Assembly: GCF_001742165.1 (NCBI RefSeq) | Contig: NZ_CP016444.1 | Coordinates: 620,001 to 684,000, forward strand | DNA: 64,000 bases | From: Burkholderia stabilis | Lineage (GTDB): Bacteria > Pseudomonadota > Gammaproteobacteria > Burkholderiales > Burkholderiaceae | Direction: 5' to 3' | Part shown: positions 34,149-42,828 of the stretch, in pieces | How positions within the stretch are numbered: position 1 is the first letter of the stretch | Layout of the letters: the number at the start of each line of letters is the position of its first letter | The notes under the pieces: model-generated | What the model saw: only the letters and a program-made list of their open reading frames with translations | Told to the model about the DNA's origin: nothing | Databases searched by the model: none | Translations under genes and position numbers: made by a program

Positions 34149-35885
34149 ATGCACGACGAACGACACGATCGGGGCGAGCACGCGACATACGACGTGGTGG
34201 TGGTCGGCTCGGGTGCGGGCGCGATGACCGCGGCGCTGCGCGCGCACGACCAGGGCCTGTCGGTCCTGGTCGTCGAAAAGAGCGCCGTCTATGGCGGCAC
34301 GACGGCCGTATCGGGCGGCGGCATCTGGATTCCGTGCAACGACCAGATCGCCGCGCTCGGCGGCAGCGATTCGCATGACGAAGCAGTGACGTATTTGCGC
34401 GATGTCGTCGGCGAGGACTTCGACCCGCAGCGGATCGACGCGTATCTCGAGAACGGGCCGCAGATGGTCGCGTATCTCGCGAAGCACGCGCAGACCCGCT
34501 TTCACGCGGTGCCGCGCTATCCCGACTACTACCCGGACCGCAAGGGCGGCAAGCCCGGCTACCGGACGATGGAGCCGGCCGCGTTCGACGCCGCGCGCCT
34601 GGGCGAACACTTCGACACGCTGCGCGCACCGTCGCCGTCGACGCTGATCGGCGGGCGCATCGCGATGACGCAGATCGAAGCGCACACGATCGTCACCAAG
34701 GAACGCGGCTGGCTACGACTCACCGCGAGGCTGATGCTGCGTTACGCGACCGATTTCAAATGGCGACGCCGTACGTCGCGCGACCGCCGGCTCACGCTCG
34801 GCAATGCGCTCGTCGCGAGCCTGCGCGCGGCGCTCGCACAGCGCGGCATCGCACTGTGGCTCGATACGCCGATGCGTTCGCTGCAGGTCGAAGGCGAACG
34901 CGTGAGCGGCGTGATCGTCGAGCGGAACGGGCAGCGTGTCGTCGTGCGCGCGACGCATGGCGTCGTGCTCGCGTGCGGCGGGTTCGAAGCGAACCAGGCG
35001 ATGCGCGAGCAGTACCTGCCGAAACCGACGCGCGCCGAGTGGAGCGCGGCGCCGCCGATCAACACCGGCGACGGCATTCGCGCGGGGCTTGCGCTCGGCG
35101 CGGATGTCGCGCTGATGGATTTCGTGTGGGGCGTACCGACGGTCCGCGTACCGGGCGAAGAGAAGCAGCGCGGGTTGTTCGTCGAGCGTTCCGCGCCGCG
35201 CTGCGTGATGGTCAATCGGCTCGGGCGACGCTTCGTCAACGAATCCGCGCCGTACCCGGACGTGATTCACGCGATGTATGCCGATCATGAGCGCACGCAG
35301 GCGAACGTGCCCGCATGGTTCATCTTCGATGCCGAGTATCGCAAGCGCTATCCGTGCGGCGTGCTCTTGCCCGGCAGCGTGCAGCCGGACAGCAGGATTC
35401 CGGCCGGCTGGCTCGATTCGGTCATCTATCGCGCCGATACGCTCGCGGCTCTGGCCGCGAAGATCGGCGTGAACGCGGACGGGCTCGCGCAGACGATCGT
35501 GAAGATGAACGGCTATGCGGCGACCGGCGTCGATACCGAATTCGGCAAGGGCAACAACGTGTTCGATCGCTACTACGGCGACGCGTCGTCGAAACCGAAC
35601 CCGTGCCTCGGGCCGATCGAGCGCGCGCCGTTCTATGCGATACGCATCGATCCGGGCGAGATCGGCACGAAGGGCGGATTGCGCACCGACGCGCACGCGC
35701 GTGTGCTGCGGCCCGACGGCTCGGTGATCGCCGGCCTCTATGCGCTCGGCAACACGTCGGCGGCGGTGATGGGCAAGACCTATCCGGGGCCCGGTTCGAC
35801 GATCGGGCCGGCGATGACGTTCGGTTATGTCGCGGCCAACCATATCGCGGCCGAACGGCACGCAGTCGAGGCCGTGACGCCGTAG
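34149..35885 (+). CDS. kstD: 3-Ketosteroid delta-1-dehydrogenase-like flavoprotein
   Basis: 578 residues from the ATG at 34149, 13 bp after the oxygenase. FAD-binding Rossmann start YDVVVVGSGAGAMTAALRAHDQGLSVLVVEK, then SAVYGGTTAVSGGGIWIPCN typical of the KstD/fumarate-reductase-like family. The C-terminal block KTYPGPGSTIGPAMTFGYVAANH contains the conserved Tyr and Gly of KstD active sites. KstD introduces the 1,2 double bond into ring A of 3-ketosteroids; with KshA it opens the nucleus. The pair appears without the rest of a steroid pathway in this window. Confidence 0.85.
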   Translation: MHDERHDRGEHATYDVVVVGSGAGAMTAALRAHDQGLSVLVVEKSAVYGGTTAVSGGGIWIPCNDQIAALGGSDSHDEAVTYLRDVVGEDFDPQRIDAYLENGPQMVAYLAKHAQTRFHAVPRYPDYYPDRKGGKPGYRTMEPAAFDAARLGEHFDTLRAPSPSTLIGGRIAMTQIEAHTIVTKERGWLRLTARLMLRYATDFKWRRRTSRDRRLTLGNALVASLRAALAQRGIALWLDTPMRSLQVEGERVSGVIVERNGQRVVVRATHGVVLACGGFEANQAMREQYLPKPTRAEWSAAPPINTGDGIRAGLALGADVALMDFVWGVPTVRVPGEEKQRGLFVERSAPRCVMVNRLGRRFVNESAPYPDVIHAMYADHERTQANVPAWFIFDAEYRKRYPCGVLLPGSVQPDSRIPAGWLDSVIYRADTLAALAAKIGVNADGLAQTIVKMNGYAATGVDTEFGKGNNVFDRYYGDASSKPNPCLGPIERAPFYAIRIDPGEIGTKGGLRTDAHARVLRPDGSVIAGLYALGNTSAAVMGKTYPGPGSTIGPAMTFGYVAANHIAAERHAVEAVTP

Positions 35886-36057
35886 ACGACGAACGGCGCG
35901 GCGGCGTGAAGCAGTGCGGCGGAAGGCGCGCTTTCGTCGCCGTGCGGGGCGGTACGCGAGCTGCGCACCCCAAGACAGACTTCGGGGTTCCAGTTGGCAT
36001 GCTTTCCGCCGATGTTTGCCGGCGAGCGAATGCCTTGCCAGGGATGTGTAGCCACTT

Positions 36058-36945
36058 TCAGCGCAGCGCGAACAACGTCCTCAGCTTCGCGAGATCCCCG
36101 TTCAGCCACGCGATCACGTCCGTCTGCCGGCTGCGCAAGCTCCACAGCAGGTCGACCGCTTTCAGGAACGCGGAGCGCTGATACTCGTGCGGCAGCACGC
36201 ACAGATCCCGGTTGCCCGCGTCCGCGAGCAGGTGCTCGGGAATGAATGCCCAGCCGAGCCCCTTCTTCACGAGATCGACGAGCTGCGTCTGGTTCTCGAT
36301 GTGCCACATGATTTCCGTATACCGCCCGAACACCGAACCGCTCTCCGCGTCGCGATCGGCTGCGCGCAACTGGCGCACCTGCGCCAGATCGCGATTGCTG
36401 ACGGCCTTCAGCGCCGCGAGCGGGTGGCTGCGCGCGGCGACCGGCACGAACTGCACATGGCCGAGCGTCGTCGCGCCGAATTCGACCGGCGTCGATTCGA
36501 CGGTCGCCGCGATGCAGATGTCGAGTGCGCCGTGCTTGAGCAGTGCGGCCGCGTCCGCGCTGTTCGGCTGCAGCAGCTCGAGCTGAAGCTCCGGGAAGCG
36601 CTGTTCGAGTTCGAGGCACAGCAGATGGACGGCCGCCTGCGGCAGGATCGGATCGATGCCGAGCCGCAGCCGGTGCCCGCGCCCGCCCGCGAGGCTGTAT
36701 GCCTTGCGCTCGAGCGTCGCGGCTGCGTTCAGCGTGGCTTGCGCGAAGCCGAGCAGCACCTCGCCCTCGGTCGTCAACGACACCTGGTGAAGATCCCGAT
36801 CGAACAGGCGCACGCCGAGGTCGGCCTCGAGGTTCGCGAGCGCCGTGCTGACCGTCGATTGCGCCTTGCCGAGCCGGCGCGCAGCGGCCGACAGCCCGCC
36901 GTGCTTGGCGATCGCGATGAAGATCGCGAGATGATCGAGCGTCAT
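36058..36945 (-). CDS. LysR-family regulator divergent from the M20 amidohydrolase
   Basis: 295 residues. N-terminal winged helix LDHLAIFIAIAKHGGLSAAARRLGKAQSTVSTALANLEADLG, then a long linker helix and a LysR effector domain (LRLGIDPILPQAAVHLL). It is divergent from the amidohydrolase/permease genes and its start codon touches one arm of a perfect 11-bp inverted repeat whose other arm covers the amidohydrolase ribosome site. This points to autoregulation plus control of the catabolic genes. Confidence 0.88.
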   Translation of the reverse strand: MTLDHLAIFIAIAKHGGLSAAARRLGKAQSTVSTALANLEADLGVRLFDRDLHQVSLTTEGEVLLGFAQATLNAAATLERKAYSLAGGRGHRLRLGIDPILPQAAVHLLCLELEQRFPELQLELLQPNSADAAALLKHGALDICIAATVESTPVEFGATTLGHVQFVPVAARSHPLAALKAVSNRDLAQVRQLRAADRDAESGSVFGRYTEIMWHIENQTQLVDLVKKGLGWAFIPEHLLADAGNRDLCVLPHEYQRSAFLKAVDLLWSLRSRQTDVIAWLNGDLAKLRTLFALR

Positions 36946-36946
36946 G

Positions 36947-37035
36947 TTGGTTATCGATAAATTCGATTACGGTCAATTATGCCATTCGATGGGGCAGCCG
37001 TAGCATGTCGTCGCGAAAAGCGATTCGATAACCAA
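36947..37035. promoter_or_regulatory. Perfect 11-bp inverted repeat between LysR and M20 genes
   Basis: TTGGTTATCGA (36947-36957) and TCGATAACCAA (37025-37035) are exact inverted copies 67 bp apart. One abuts the LysR start codon, the other runs into the AAGGAAGGAG ribosome site of the amidohydrolase. An inner palindromic piece ATCGATaaaTTCGAT adjoins the left arm. Probably LysR-binding sites able to loop. Confidence 0.55.
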
Positions 37036-37048
37036 GGAAGGAGACGAT

Positions 37049-38632
37049 ATGCGCGCAACCAAGCGGTCGGTATTCGACTGGATCGACAGCCATGCGGCCG
37101 AGCTGTCCGACTGGCACCAGGTGATCTGGCATTTCGCGGAGCCGGCGTTCCGCGAATACAAGTCCAGCGCGTGGTACGTCGAGCAACTGCGGGCCACCGG
37201 CTTCGACGTCGAGGCCGGCAGCGGCGGGATGCCCACCGCGTTCGTGGCGACGTTCCGGCAGGGCGACGGCCCGACGGTCGCGACCTACGCGGAATACGAC
37301 GCGGTGCCCGGCAACTGCTAGGCCGCGTCGACGCGACGCGAGCCGCGCGGCCACCTGTCGCGTTTTGCGCCGGGCCACACCGATCCGCATTCGGCGCTCG
37401 GCATCAGCGCGTTCGGCGGCCTGCTGGCCGCGAAGGACGCGATGGTCCGCCACGGGCTGCAGGGCACGCTGAAATTCTTCGGCGAGCCGGCGGAGAAGCT
37501 GCGCGCGTCGAAGCCGATCCACGCGGCGAAGGGTTACTACGACGGCCTCGACGCGGCGGTCAGCTTTCATCCGACCTACCTGCTGCCGCTGTGCAATACG
37601 ACGGTGTGGGATACGCACTGCGGCGTCGGCTACAACTACATCTACACGTTCACCTGCGACGATCCGGAGAACTGGATCGCGTCGGACAAGCTAAGCCCGA
37701 TTCCGCAGAATCACCTGGCCGCGCGCGCGCCCGGCGCCAACGACGCGCTGATCCATTTCTACCAGCTCAACGAAGGGCTGCGCCGCTCGATGCTGCCGGC
37801 GACCGGCCTGTGGAGCTTCAACGAGGCGATCCTCGTCGCGGGGCAGGCGACCGCCGACAACCTGCCGCCGCACATCGCGCAGATCAACTTCATGGTGCGC
37901 ACCGATTCGGTCGAGCAGGCCGAGACGATCAGCCAGATCATGGACCAGAACGCCGCCGCCGCCGCGCAGGCGACCCATTGCAAATGGAAGAAGACGTGGG
38001 TCAGCAAGTCGCGCGGCGGCCTGCCGAACCATGCGCTCGCGCGTGCGACCTACGAGAACCTCGAACTCGCCGGCGCGCCGAGCTGGAACGGTGAAGCGAT
38101 TCGCATCGCGCAGGAAATCCAGCGCAACCTTGGCCTCGATGCGATGAGCGAGCCGTTCCTGCCGGTGACCGAGCAGCTCATCGATCCGGAGGCGTGCGAG
38201 GCGGCGCTGCGCAAGCAGATGCCGTCGTGGCAGAAGTACATGACGTCGGACGATTACACGGAATACACGTGGCATTGCCCGACGGTGCGCCTCTACGTGG
38301 CGCGGCCGATGCTGAAGGCACCGCCGGGCTTCGTGTATCCGGACTGGGTCGCGAATGCGCTCGGCGGCATTCGCGAGACGATCGATCCGATGATCGTCAG
38401 CGCGTCGAAGACGATCGGCGCGACGCTCGTCGATCTGCTGGAGAACGGCGACCTGCTGCGCGCCGCGCGTGACGAATTCGCGCAGCGCACGGACGGCGGC
38501 GTCGGCGGCGGCGCGTGGGCACCGCCGATGCTCGAAGCGGACTTCCGCGTGCCGCACCAGTATCGCTGGCCCGAATACGTGACGACCGTGCGCGGCGAGG
38601 AGTGGACCATTCCGTACCGCGACGACGAGTAA
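37049..38632 (+). pseudogene. M20-family amidohydrolase (AbgB-like) broken by an in-frame TAG
   Basis: One frame of 528 codons from the ATG at 37049 to 38632 is interrupted only by TAG at 37319-37321 (…YDAVPGNC-stop-AASTRREPRG…). Relatives have Gln here (GNCQAA), so a single CAG-to-TAG change explains it. Beyond the stop, family blocks continue undamaged: FAPGHTDPHSALG (zinc His), FFGEPAEKLRASKPIHAAKGYYDGLDA, and YTWHCPTVRLYVARP. The enzyme type is the aminobenzoyl-glutamate/acyl-amino-acid amidohydrolase. Either a recent nonsense mutation, a suppressed stop, or a sequencing error. The downstream part could restart at 37442. LysR is divergent; a permease follows. Confidence 0.8.
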
Positions 38633-38726
38633 CGCGTCGCACGGTTCGATCCGTCCGCACATTCATTCGAACGATTCCAATGACCCGACCGGCCGGGCTG
38701 CACCCGGCCGTCGCAGGAGACAAGAC

Positions 38727-40169
38727 ATGGAACATGTCGCCCAAGCGTCGCATTCGTCGGCCATCGAAGGCCGCTCGATCGACTATGTGCCGAAGCACGA
38801 GCGGAGCGCGAAGCTCCGTCACCAGGGACCATTCTGGTTCGTCGGCAATTTTCACTTCCTGACCGTATCGATCGGCTTCGTCGGCCCCGCGATGGGGCTC
38901 TCGGCCGTCTGGACCACGCTCGCCGGCGCGCTCGGCATCATGTTCGGCACCGTGTTCATGGCGTTCCACGGTTCGCAGGGGCCGGAGATGGGGTTGCCCC
39001 AGATGATCCAGTCGCGCGCGCAGTTCGGCTATCGCGGAGTCGTGCTCGCGCTGGTCGCGGCGCTGTTCGTGTTCTTCGGGATCAACGTCGTCAACGTCGC
39101 GCTGATCGTGGAGGGCGTGCGCAACATCCTCGGCTTCGATTCGAAATCGGTCGGCCTCGCCGCGATCGCGATTGGCGCGGTGCTCGCGATCTACGGGCAC
39201 GACGCGATGCATCGCGCATTCAAGTGGTCGCTGTATGCGACGCTGCCCGTCTACGTGATCGTCACGCTGCTCGCGATCACGCATGCGGGCGGCGCAACCG
39301 CCGGCACGCCGATGGCGAACCTCGGGTTCAACTGGGTCGCGTTTCTCACGCAGTTCGCGGTGTCCGCGAGCTACAACATCGGCTACGCGCCGTACGTATC
39401 CGACTACACGCGCTATCTGCCGGCCGATACGCGCCGCAAGCCGCTGATTGCGGCCGTATTCGTCGGCGCGTCGCTGTCGGGCGCGTGGATGATCGCACTC
39501 GGTGCGGCGCTCGCGCAGTCGCTGTCCGCGACGAACGTGCTGACCGCGATCTACGGCCTCGGCAATGCAACGGTGCCGGGCCTCGGCGCGCTGCTCGTGA
39601 TCGTGGCGGTCGTCGGGTTCGTGCCGATCATCGCGCTGAACACGTACAGCGCGACGCTGACCGTGCTCACGGGCGTCGACAGCCTGCAGTCGCTGACGCC
39701 GGGCCGCCGCGCGCGCGTGACGACGATCGTCGCGATCAGCGTGCTGCTCGGTGCGTGCATGCTGTTGCTGAAGGGCAGCGGGCTGAACCTGTTGAACCTG
39801 TTCCTGACGACGCTGCTGTATTTCCTCGTGCCGTGGACCGCCGTCAATCTGGTCGACTATTTCTTCGTGCGCAAGGGCCATTACGTGATCCCGCATTTCT
39901 TCCGGCCCGACGGCATCTACGGCACGTGGCAGGCGACGGGGATCGCCGCCTACCTGATCGGATTCGCGGCGATGATTCCGTTCTTCAGCATCTTCGATCC
40001 GTCGACCGGTAAAGCAGTGTTCGTCGGCTTCGTCGCACAGCGGCTGCACGAGATCGACATCGCGTGGCTCGTCGGGCTGATCGTGTCGGGCGGTGTCTAT
40101 TACCGGCTGTCGCGGCGTCTCGATCTCGCTGCGGAAAGGGCGCTGATCCGCGTGCATGAAGCGACGTAA
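38727..40169 (+). CDS. NCS1-family purine/cytosine-type permease
   Basis: 480 residues, about 12 membrane helices. NCS1 features: HQGPFWFVGNFHFLTVSIGFVGPAMGLS at helix 1, then GSQGPEMGLPQMIQSRAQFGYRG, the family's most conserved loop, and SASYNIGYAPYVSDYTRYLP. These symporters carry cytosine, purines, hydantoins or related heterocycles. It lies 94 bp after the amidohydrolase, so the pair may take up and cleave one compound; with the first gene broken the permease may be orphaned. It is followed at once by a potF fragment. Confidence 0.88.
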   Translation: MEHVAQASHSSAIEGRSIDYVPKHERSAKLRHQGPFWFVGNFHFLTVSIGFVGPAMGLSAVWTTLAGALGIMFGTVFMAFHGSQGPEMGLPQMIQSRAQFGYRGVVLALVAALFVFFGINVVNVALIVEGVRNILGFDSKSVGLAAIAIGAVLAIYGHDAMHRAFKWSLYATLPVYVIVTLLAITHAGGATAGTPMANLGFNWVAFLTQFAVSASYNIGYAPYVSDYTRYLPADTRRKPLIAAVFVGASLSGAWMIALGAALAQSLSATNVLTAIYGLGNATVPGLGALLVIVAVVGFVPIIALNTYSATLTVLTGVDSLQSLTPGRRARVTTIVAISVLLGACMLLLKGSGLNLLNLFLTTLLYFLVPWTAVNLVDYFFVRKGHYVIPHFFRPDGIYGTWQATGIAAYLIGFAAMIPFFSIFDPSTGKAVFVGFVAQRLHEIDIAWLVGLIVSGGVYYRLSRRLDLAAERALIRVHEAT

Positions 40170-40181
40170 CGGGCGGCGCGC

Positions 40182-40328
40182 CGGTACGTGAAGCCCGAGC
40201 TGGCGAACGATCCGACCACCTATCCGCCGGAAGCCGTGAAGAAGACGCTGTTTGCGCTCAAGCCGTTGCCGCCGGAGATCCAGCGGCTCGTGCACCGGAT
40301 GTGGACGGCGTTCAAGTCGGGGCGGTGA
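40182..40328 (+). pseudogene. C-terminal fragment of a PotF-like polyamine-binding protein
   Basis: In the frame that opens right after the permease stop, 48 codons read RYVKPELANDPTTYPPEAVK ... LKPLPPEIQRLVHRMWTAFKSGR and end at TGA 40326-40328. This is the C-terminal tail of putrescine/spermidine ABC-transporter periplasmic proteins. The first ~310 residues are missing, so an internal deletion joined the permease end to this tail. Confidence 0.75.
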
Positions 40329-40414
40329 GGGTTGCGATCGCTGCCGGGGCATGCAGCGGAAAGCCTTGCGGGCACTGGATCGTGGTGCGGGCGCCACAGA
40401 AAGATAAATAAAAT

Positions 40415-40442
40415 GTGATCACTTCCCGCCGCAAAATTTTGC
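40415..40442. promoter_or_regulatory. Palindromes upstream of the two-component operon
   Basis: GTGATCAC (40415-40422) and GCAAAATTTTGC (40431-40442) are perfect palindromes in a short AT-rich island within GC-rich DNA about 150 bases before the response regulator. They are candidate operator or promoter elements. The rest of 40329-40587 is GC-rich low-complexity sequence with repeated ACCGGCGA-type units. Confidence 0.4.
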
Positions 40443-40587
40443 ACAATGGCGGCAGCGCGGCATTGCGCCGCGATTCGCCCCCGGCAACCGGCGAACCGGC
40501 GAACCGGACCGGGGCCGGCCCGAACCGGCCGCCGCCGCCCCGATAACCGCCACCGAACCCGACTCCGACGTGCCGCCGCCCACCGCC

Positions 40588-41307
40588 ATGGACCATCCGA
40601 AACGCATCCTGATCGTCGAAGACGACGCCGATATCGCCGACGTGCTGAGCCTGCATCTGCGCGACGAGCGCTACGAGGTCGTGCACAGCGCGGACGGCGC
40701 CGAAGGGCTGCGCCTGCTCGAACAGGGCAACTGGGATGCGCTGATCCTCGACCTGATGCTGCCGGGCGTCGACGGCCTCGAAATCTGCCGGCGCGCCCGC
40801 GCGATGACGCGCTATACGCCGATCATCATCACGAGCGCGCGCTCGAGCGAGGTGCACCGCATCCTCGGCCTCGAACTCGGCGCCGACGACTACCTGGCCA
40901 AGCCGTTCTCGGTGCTCGAACTCGTCGCGCGCGTGAAGGCGCTGCTGCGGCGCGTCGATGCGCTCGCGCGCGATTCGCGGATCGACGCCGGCACGCTCGA
41001 CGTCGAGGGGCTGTCGATCGACCCGATCGCGCGCGAGGCAAGCGTCGACGGTGCACGCATCGACCTCACGCCGCGCGAATTCGACCTGCTGTATTTCTTC
41101 GCGCGGCACCCGGGCAAGGTGTTCTCGCGGATGGATCTGCTCAATGCCGTGTGGGGCTATCAGCACGAAGGCTACGAGCACACGGTCAACACCCACATCA
41201 ACCGGCTGCGCGCGAAGATCGAGTCCGATCCGGCCGAACCCGTACGCATCCTCACGGTGTGGGGGCGCGGCTACAAGCTCGCCGCGCCGGGCCAGCGGGA
41301 CGCATGA
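40588..41307 (+). CDS. OmpR/PhoB-family response regulator
   Basis: 239 residues from the ATG at 40588 (a GTG at 40570 is also in frame; neither has a good ribosome site). Receiver domain with the acidic pocket VEDDAD, phospho-acceptor Asp55 in LILDLMLPG, and the conserved Lys in DDYLAKPFS. The C-terminal winged helix has LTPREFDLLYFFARHPGKVFSR and INRLRAKIESDP...VWGRGYKL. It overlaps the kinase gene by 4 bases, so the two form a single operon and a cognate pair. The signal is unknown. Confidence 0.93.
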   Translation: MDHPKRILIVEDDADIADVLSLHLRDERYEVVHSADGAEGLRLLEQGNWDALILDLMLPGVDGLEICRRARAMTRYTPIIITSARSSEVHRILGLELGADDYLAKPFSVLELVARVKALLRRVDALARDSRIDAGTLDVEGLSIDPIAREASVDGARIDLTPREFDLLYFFARHPGKVFSRMDLLNAVWGYQHEGYEHTVNTHINRLRAKIESDPAEPVRILTVWGRGYKLAAPGQRDA

Positions 41308-42797
41308 TGAAACTCACGCTCACCCAGCGGCTGTCGCTCGTGTTCTCGATCCTGCTGCTCGCCTGCTCGGGCGCGTCCGCATGGCTGCAGATCCGCGCGA
41401 ACGACATGCGCGAGAAGGAAGTCGTGCAGGCGCTGTCGCGCGACCTGGCCGCGAACATCGCCAACAGCGCGCCGCTGATGGACGCGAACGGGCTGCGCCC
41501 CGACGCCGTGCGCACGCTGTTCAGCCAGCTGATGGGCGTGAACCCGAGCGTCGAGGTGTATCTGCTCGACAACGCGGGCCGCATCAAGGGCGACGATGCG
41601 CCGCCGGGCCACGTGAAGCGCGACCGCGTCGATCTCGCGCCCGTGCAGCGTTTCATCGCGGGCGAGCCGCTGCCGATCCTCGGCGACGATCCGCGCAGCC
41701 CCGACGCGCGCAAGGTGTTCAGCGCCGCGCCGCTGCAGCGCGCGGGGCAGCCGCCGTCGGGCTACATCTACGTGGTGCTGCTCGGCGAGGCGCACGACCG
41801 GCTGGCCGCGCGCGTCGATGCCGGCAACGTGCTGCGCACGACGCTGTGGTCGATGGCGGTCGTCGCGCTGCTCGGCCTGCTCGCGGGCCTGACCGCGTTC
41901 AGCTTCATCACGCGCCCGCTGCGCCGGCTGACGGATGCGATGCGCCGTTTCGACGCGAATGGCGCGCCCGACACGCAGCCGCCGGTGCCGCGCTCGCCGG
42001 GCCGGCGCGGCGACGACATCGTGGTGCTCGAATCCGCGTTCGCGCAGATGGCCGACCGGATCGGCGAGCAGTGGCGCGCGCTGACGCACCAGGATCAGCA
42101 GCGGCGCGAGCTGATCGCGAACATCTCGCACGACTTGCGCACGCCGCTCACGTCGCTGCATGGCTATCTGGAGACGCTGTCGCTGAAGGCCGACACGCTC
42201 GCCGAGCTCGAACGGCGGCGCTACCTGTCGATCGCGCTCGCACAGAGCGCGAAGGTCGGCCGGCTCGCGCAGGCGCTGTTCGAGCTCGCGCGGCTCGAAT
42301 CCGGCGGCGTGCAGCCCGAGCGCGAGCCGTTCTCGCTCGTCGATCTCGTGCAGGACGTGTTCCAGAAATTCGAGTTGGCCGCGCAGGCGCGCGATGTCGC
42401 GCTGCATGCGCGGATTCCGCCGCGCGTGCCGGCCGTGTCGGCCGATCTCGGGATGATCGAGCGCGTGCTGACCAACCTGCTCGACAACGCGCTGCGGCAT
42501 ACGCCTTCGCACGGCGAGGTCGAAGTCGCGCTCGAGCCGCGCGGCGACCGCGTGGTCGTGACGGTTTCGGATACCGGCACGGGGATTCCGGCGGCGCGGC
42601 GCGAAGGGTTGTTCCAGCGTCCGCAGCGGCCGATGAGCGGCGGCACGTCGACGAGCGGCGGGCTCGGCCTGCTGATCGTGCACCGGATGCTGGTGCTCAA
42701 CGGCAGCAGCATCCGGCTCGTCGACCGGCCCGGGCGCGGCGCGGTGTTCGAGTTTGCGCTGGCGGTCGCGTCGCCGGCGGCGGGCGACGCGCACTGA
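41304..42797 (+). CDS. Sensor histidine kinase
   Basis: 497 residues. Two membrane helices (LSLVFSILLLACSGASAW and a second near 175-200) flank a ~150-residue periplasmic sensor, followed by a HAMP linker (RPLRRLTDAMRRFDANG). The dimerisation domain has His276 in IANISHDLRTPLTSLHGY. The ATPase domain has the N box LLDNALRHTP, G1 VSDTGTGIP and G2 TSGGLGLLIVHRM. All kinase motifs are intact. It is partnered with the regulator at 40588. Confidence 0.93.
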   Translation: MMKLTLTQRLSLVFSILLLACSGASAWLQIRANDMREKEVVQALSRDLAANIANSAPLMDANGLRPDAVRTLFSQLMGVNPSVEVYLLDNAGRIKGDDAPPGHVKRDRVDLAPVQRFIAGEPLPILGDDPRSPDARKVFSAAPLQRAGQPPSGYIYVVLLGEAHDRLAARVDAGNVLRTTLWSMAVVALLGLLAGLTAFSFITRPLRRLTDAMRRFDANGAPDTQPPVPRSPGRRGDDIVVLESAFAQMADRIGEQWRALTHQDQQRRELIANISHDLRTPLTSLHGYLETLSLKADTLAELERRRYLSIALAQSAKVGRLAQALFELARLESGGVQPEREPFSLVDLVQDVFQKFELAAQARDVALHARIPPRVPAVSADLGMIERVLTNLLDNALRHTPSHGEVEVALEPRGDRVVVTVSDTGTGIPAARREGLFQRPQRPMSGGTSTSGGLGLLIVHRMLVLNGSSIRLVDRPGRGAVFEFALAVASPAAGDAH

Positions 42798-42828
42798 ATC
42801 GGGTCGATGGCGTGCGCGCCGGCGCGGC

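Noticed and set aside
38397..40397. 666-codon minus-strand frame opposite the NCS1 permease
   Set aside because: Antisense shadow; highly charged, repetitive HRDQ-rich sequence with no membrane or domain pattern.
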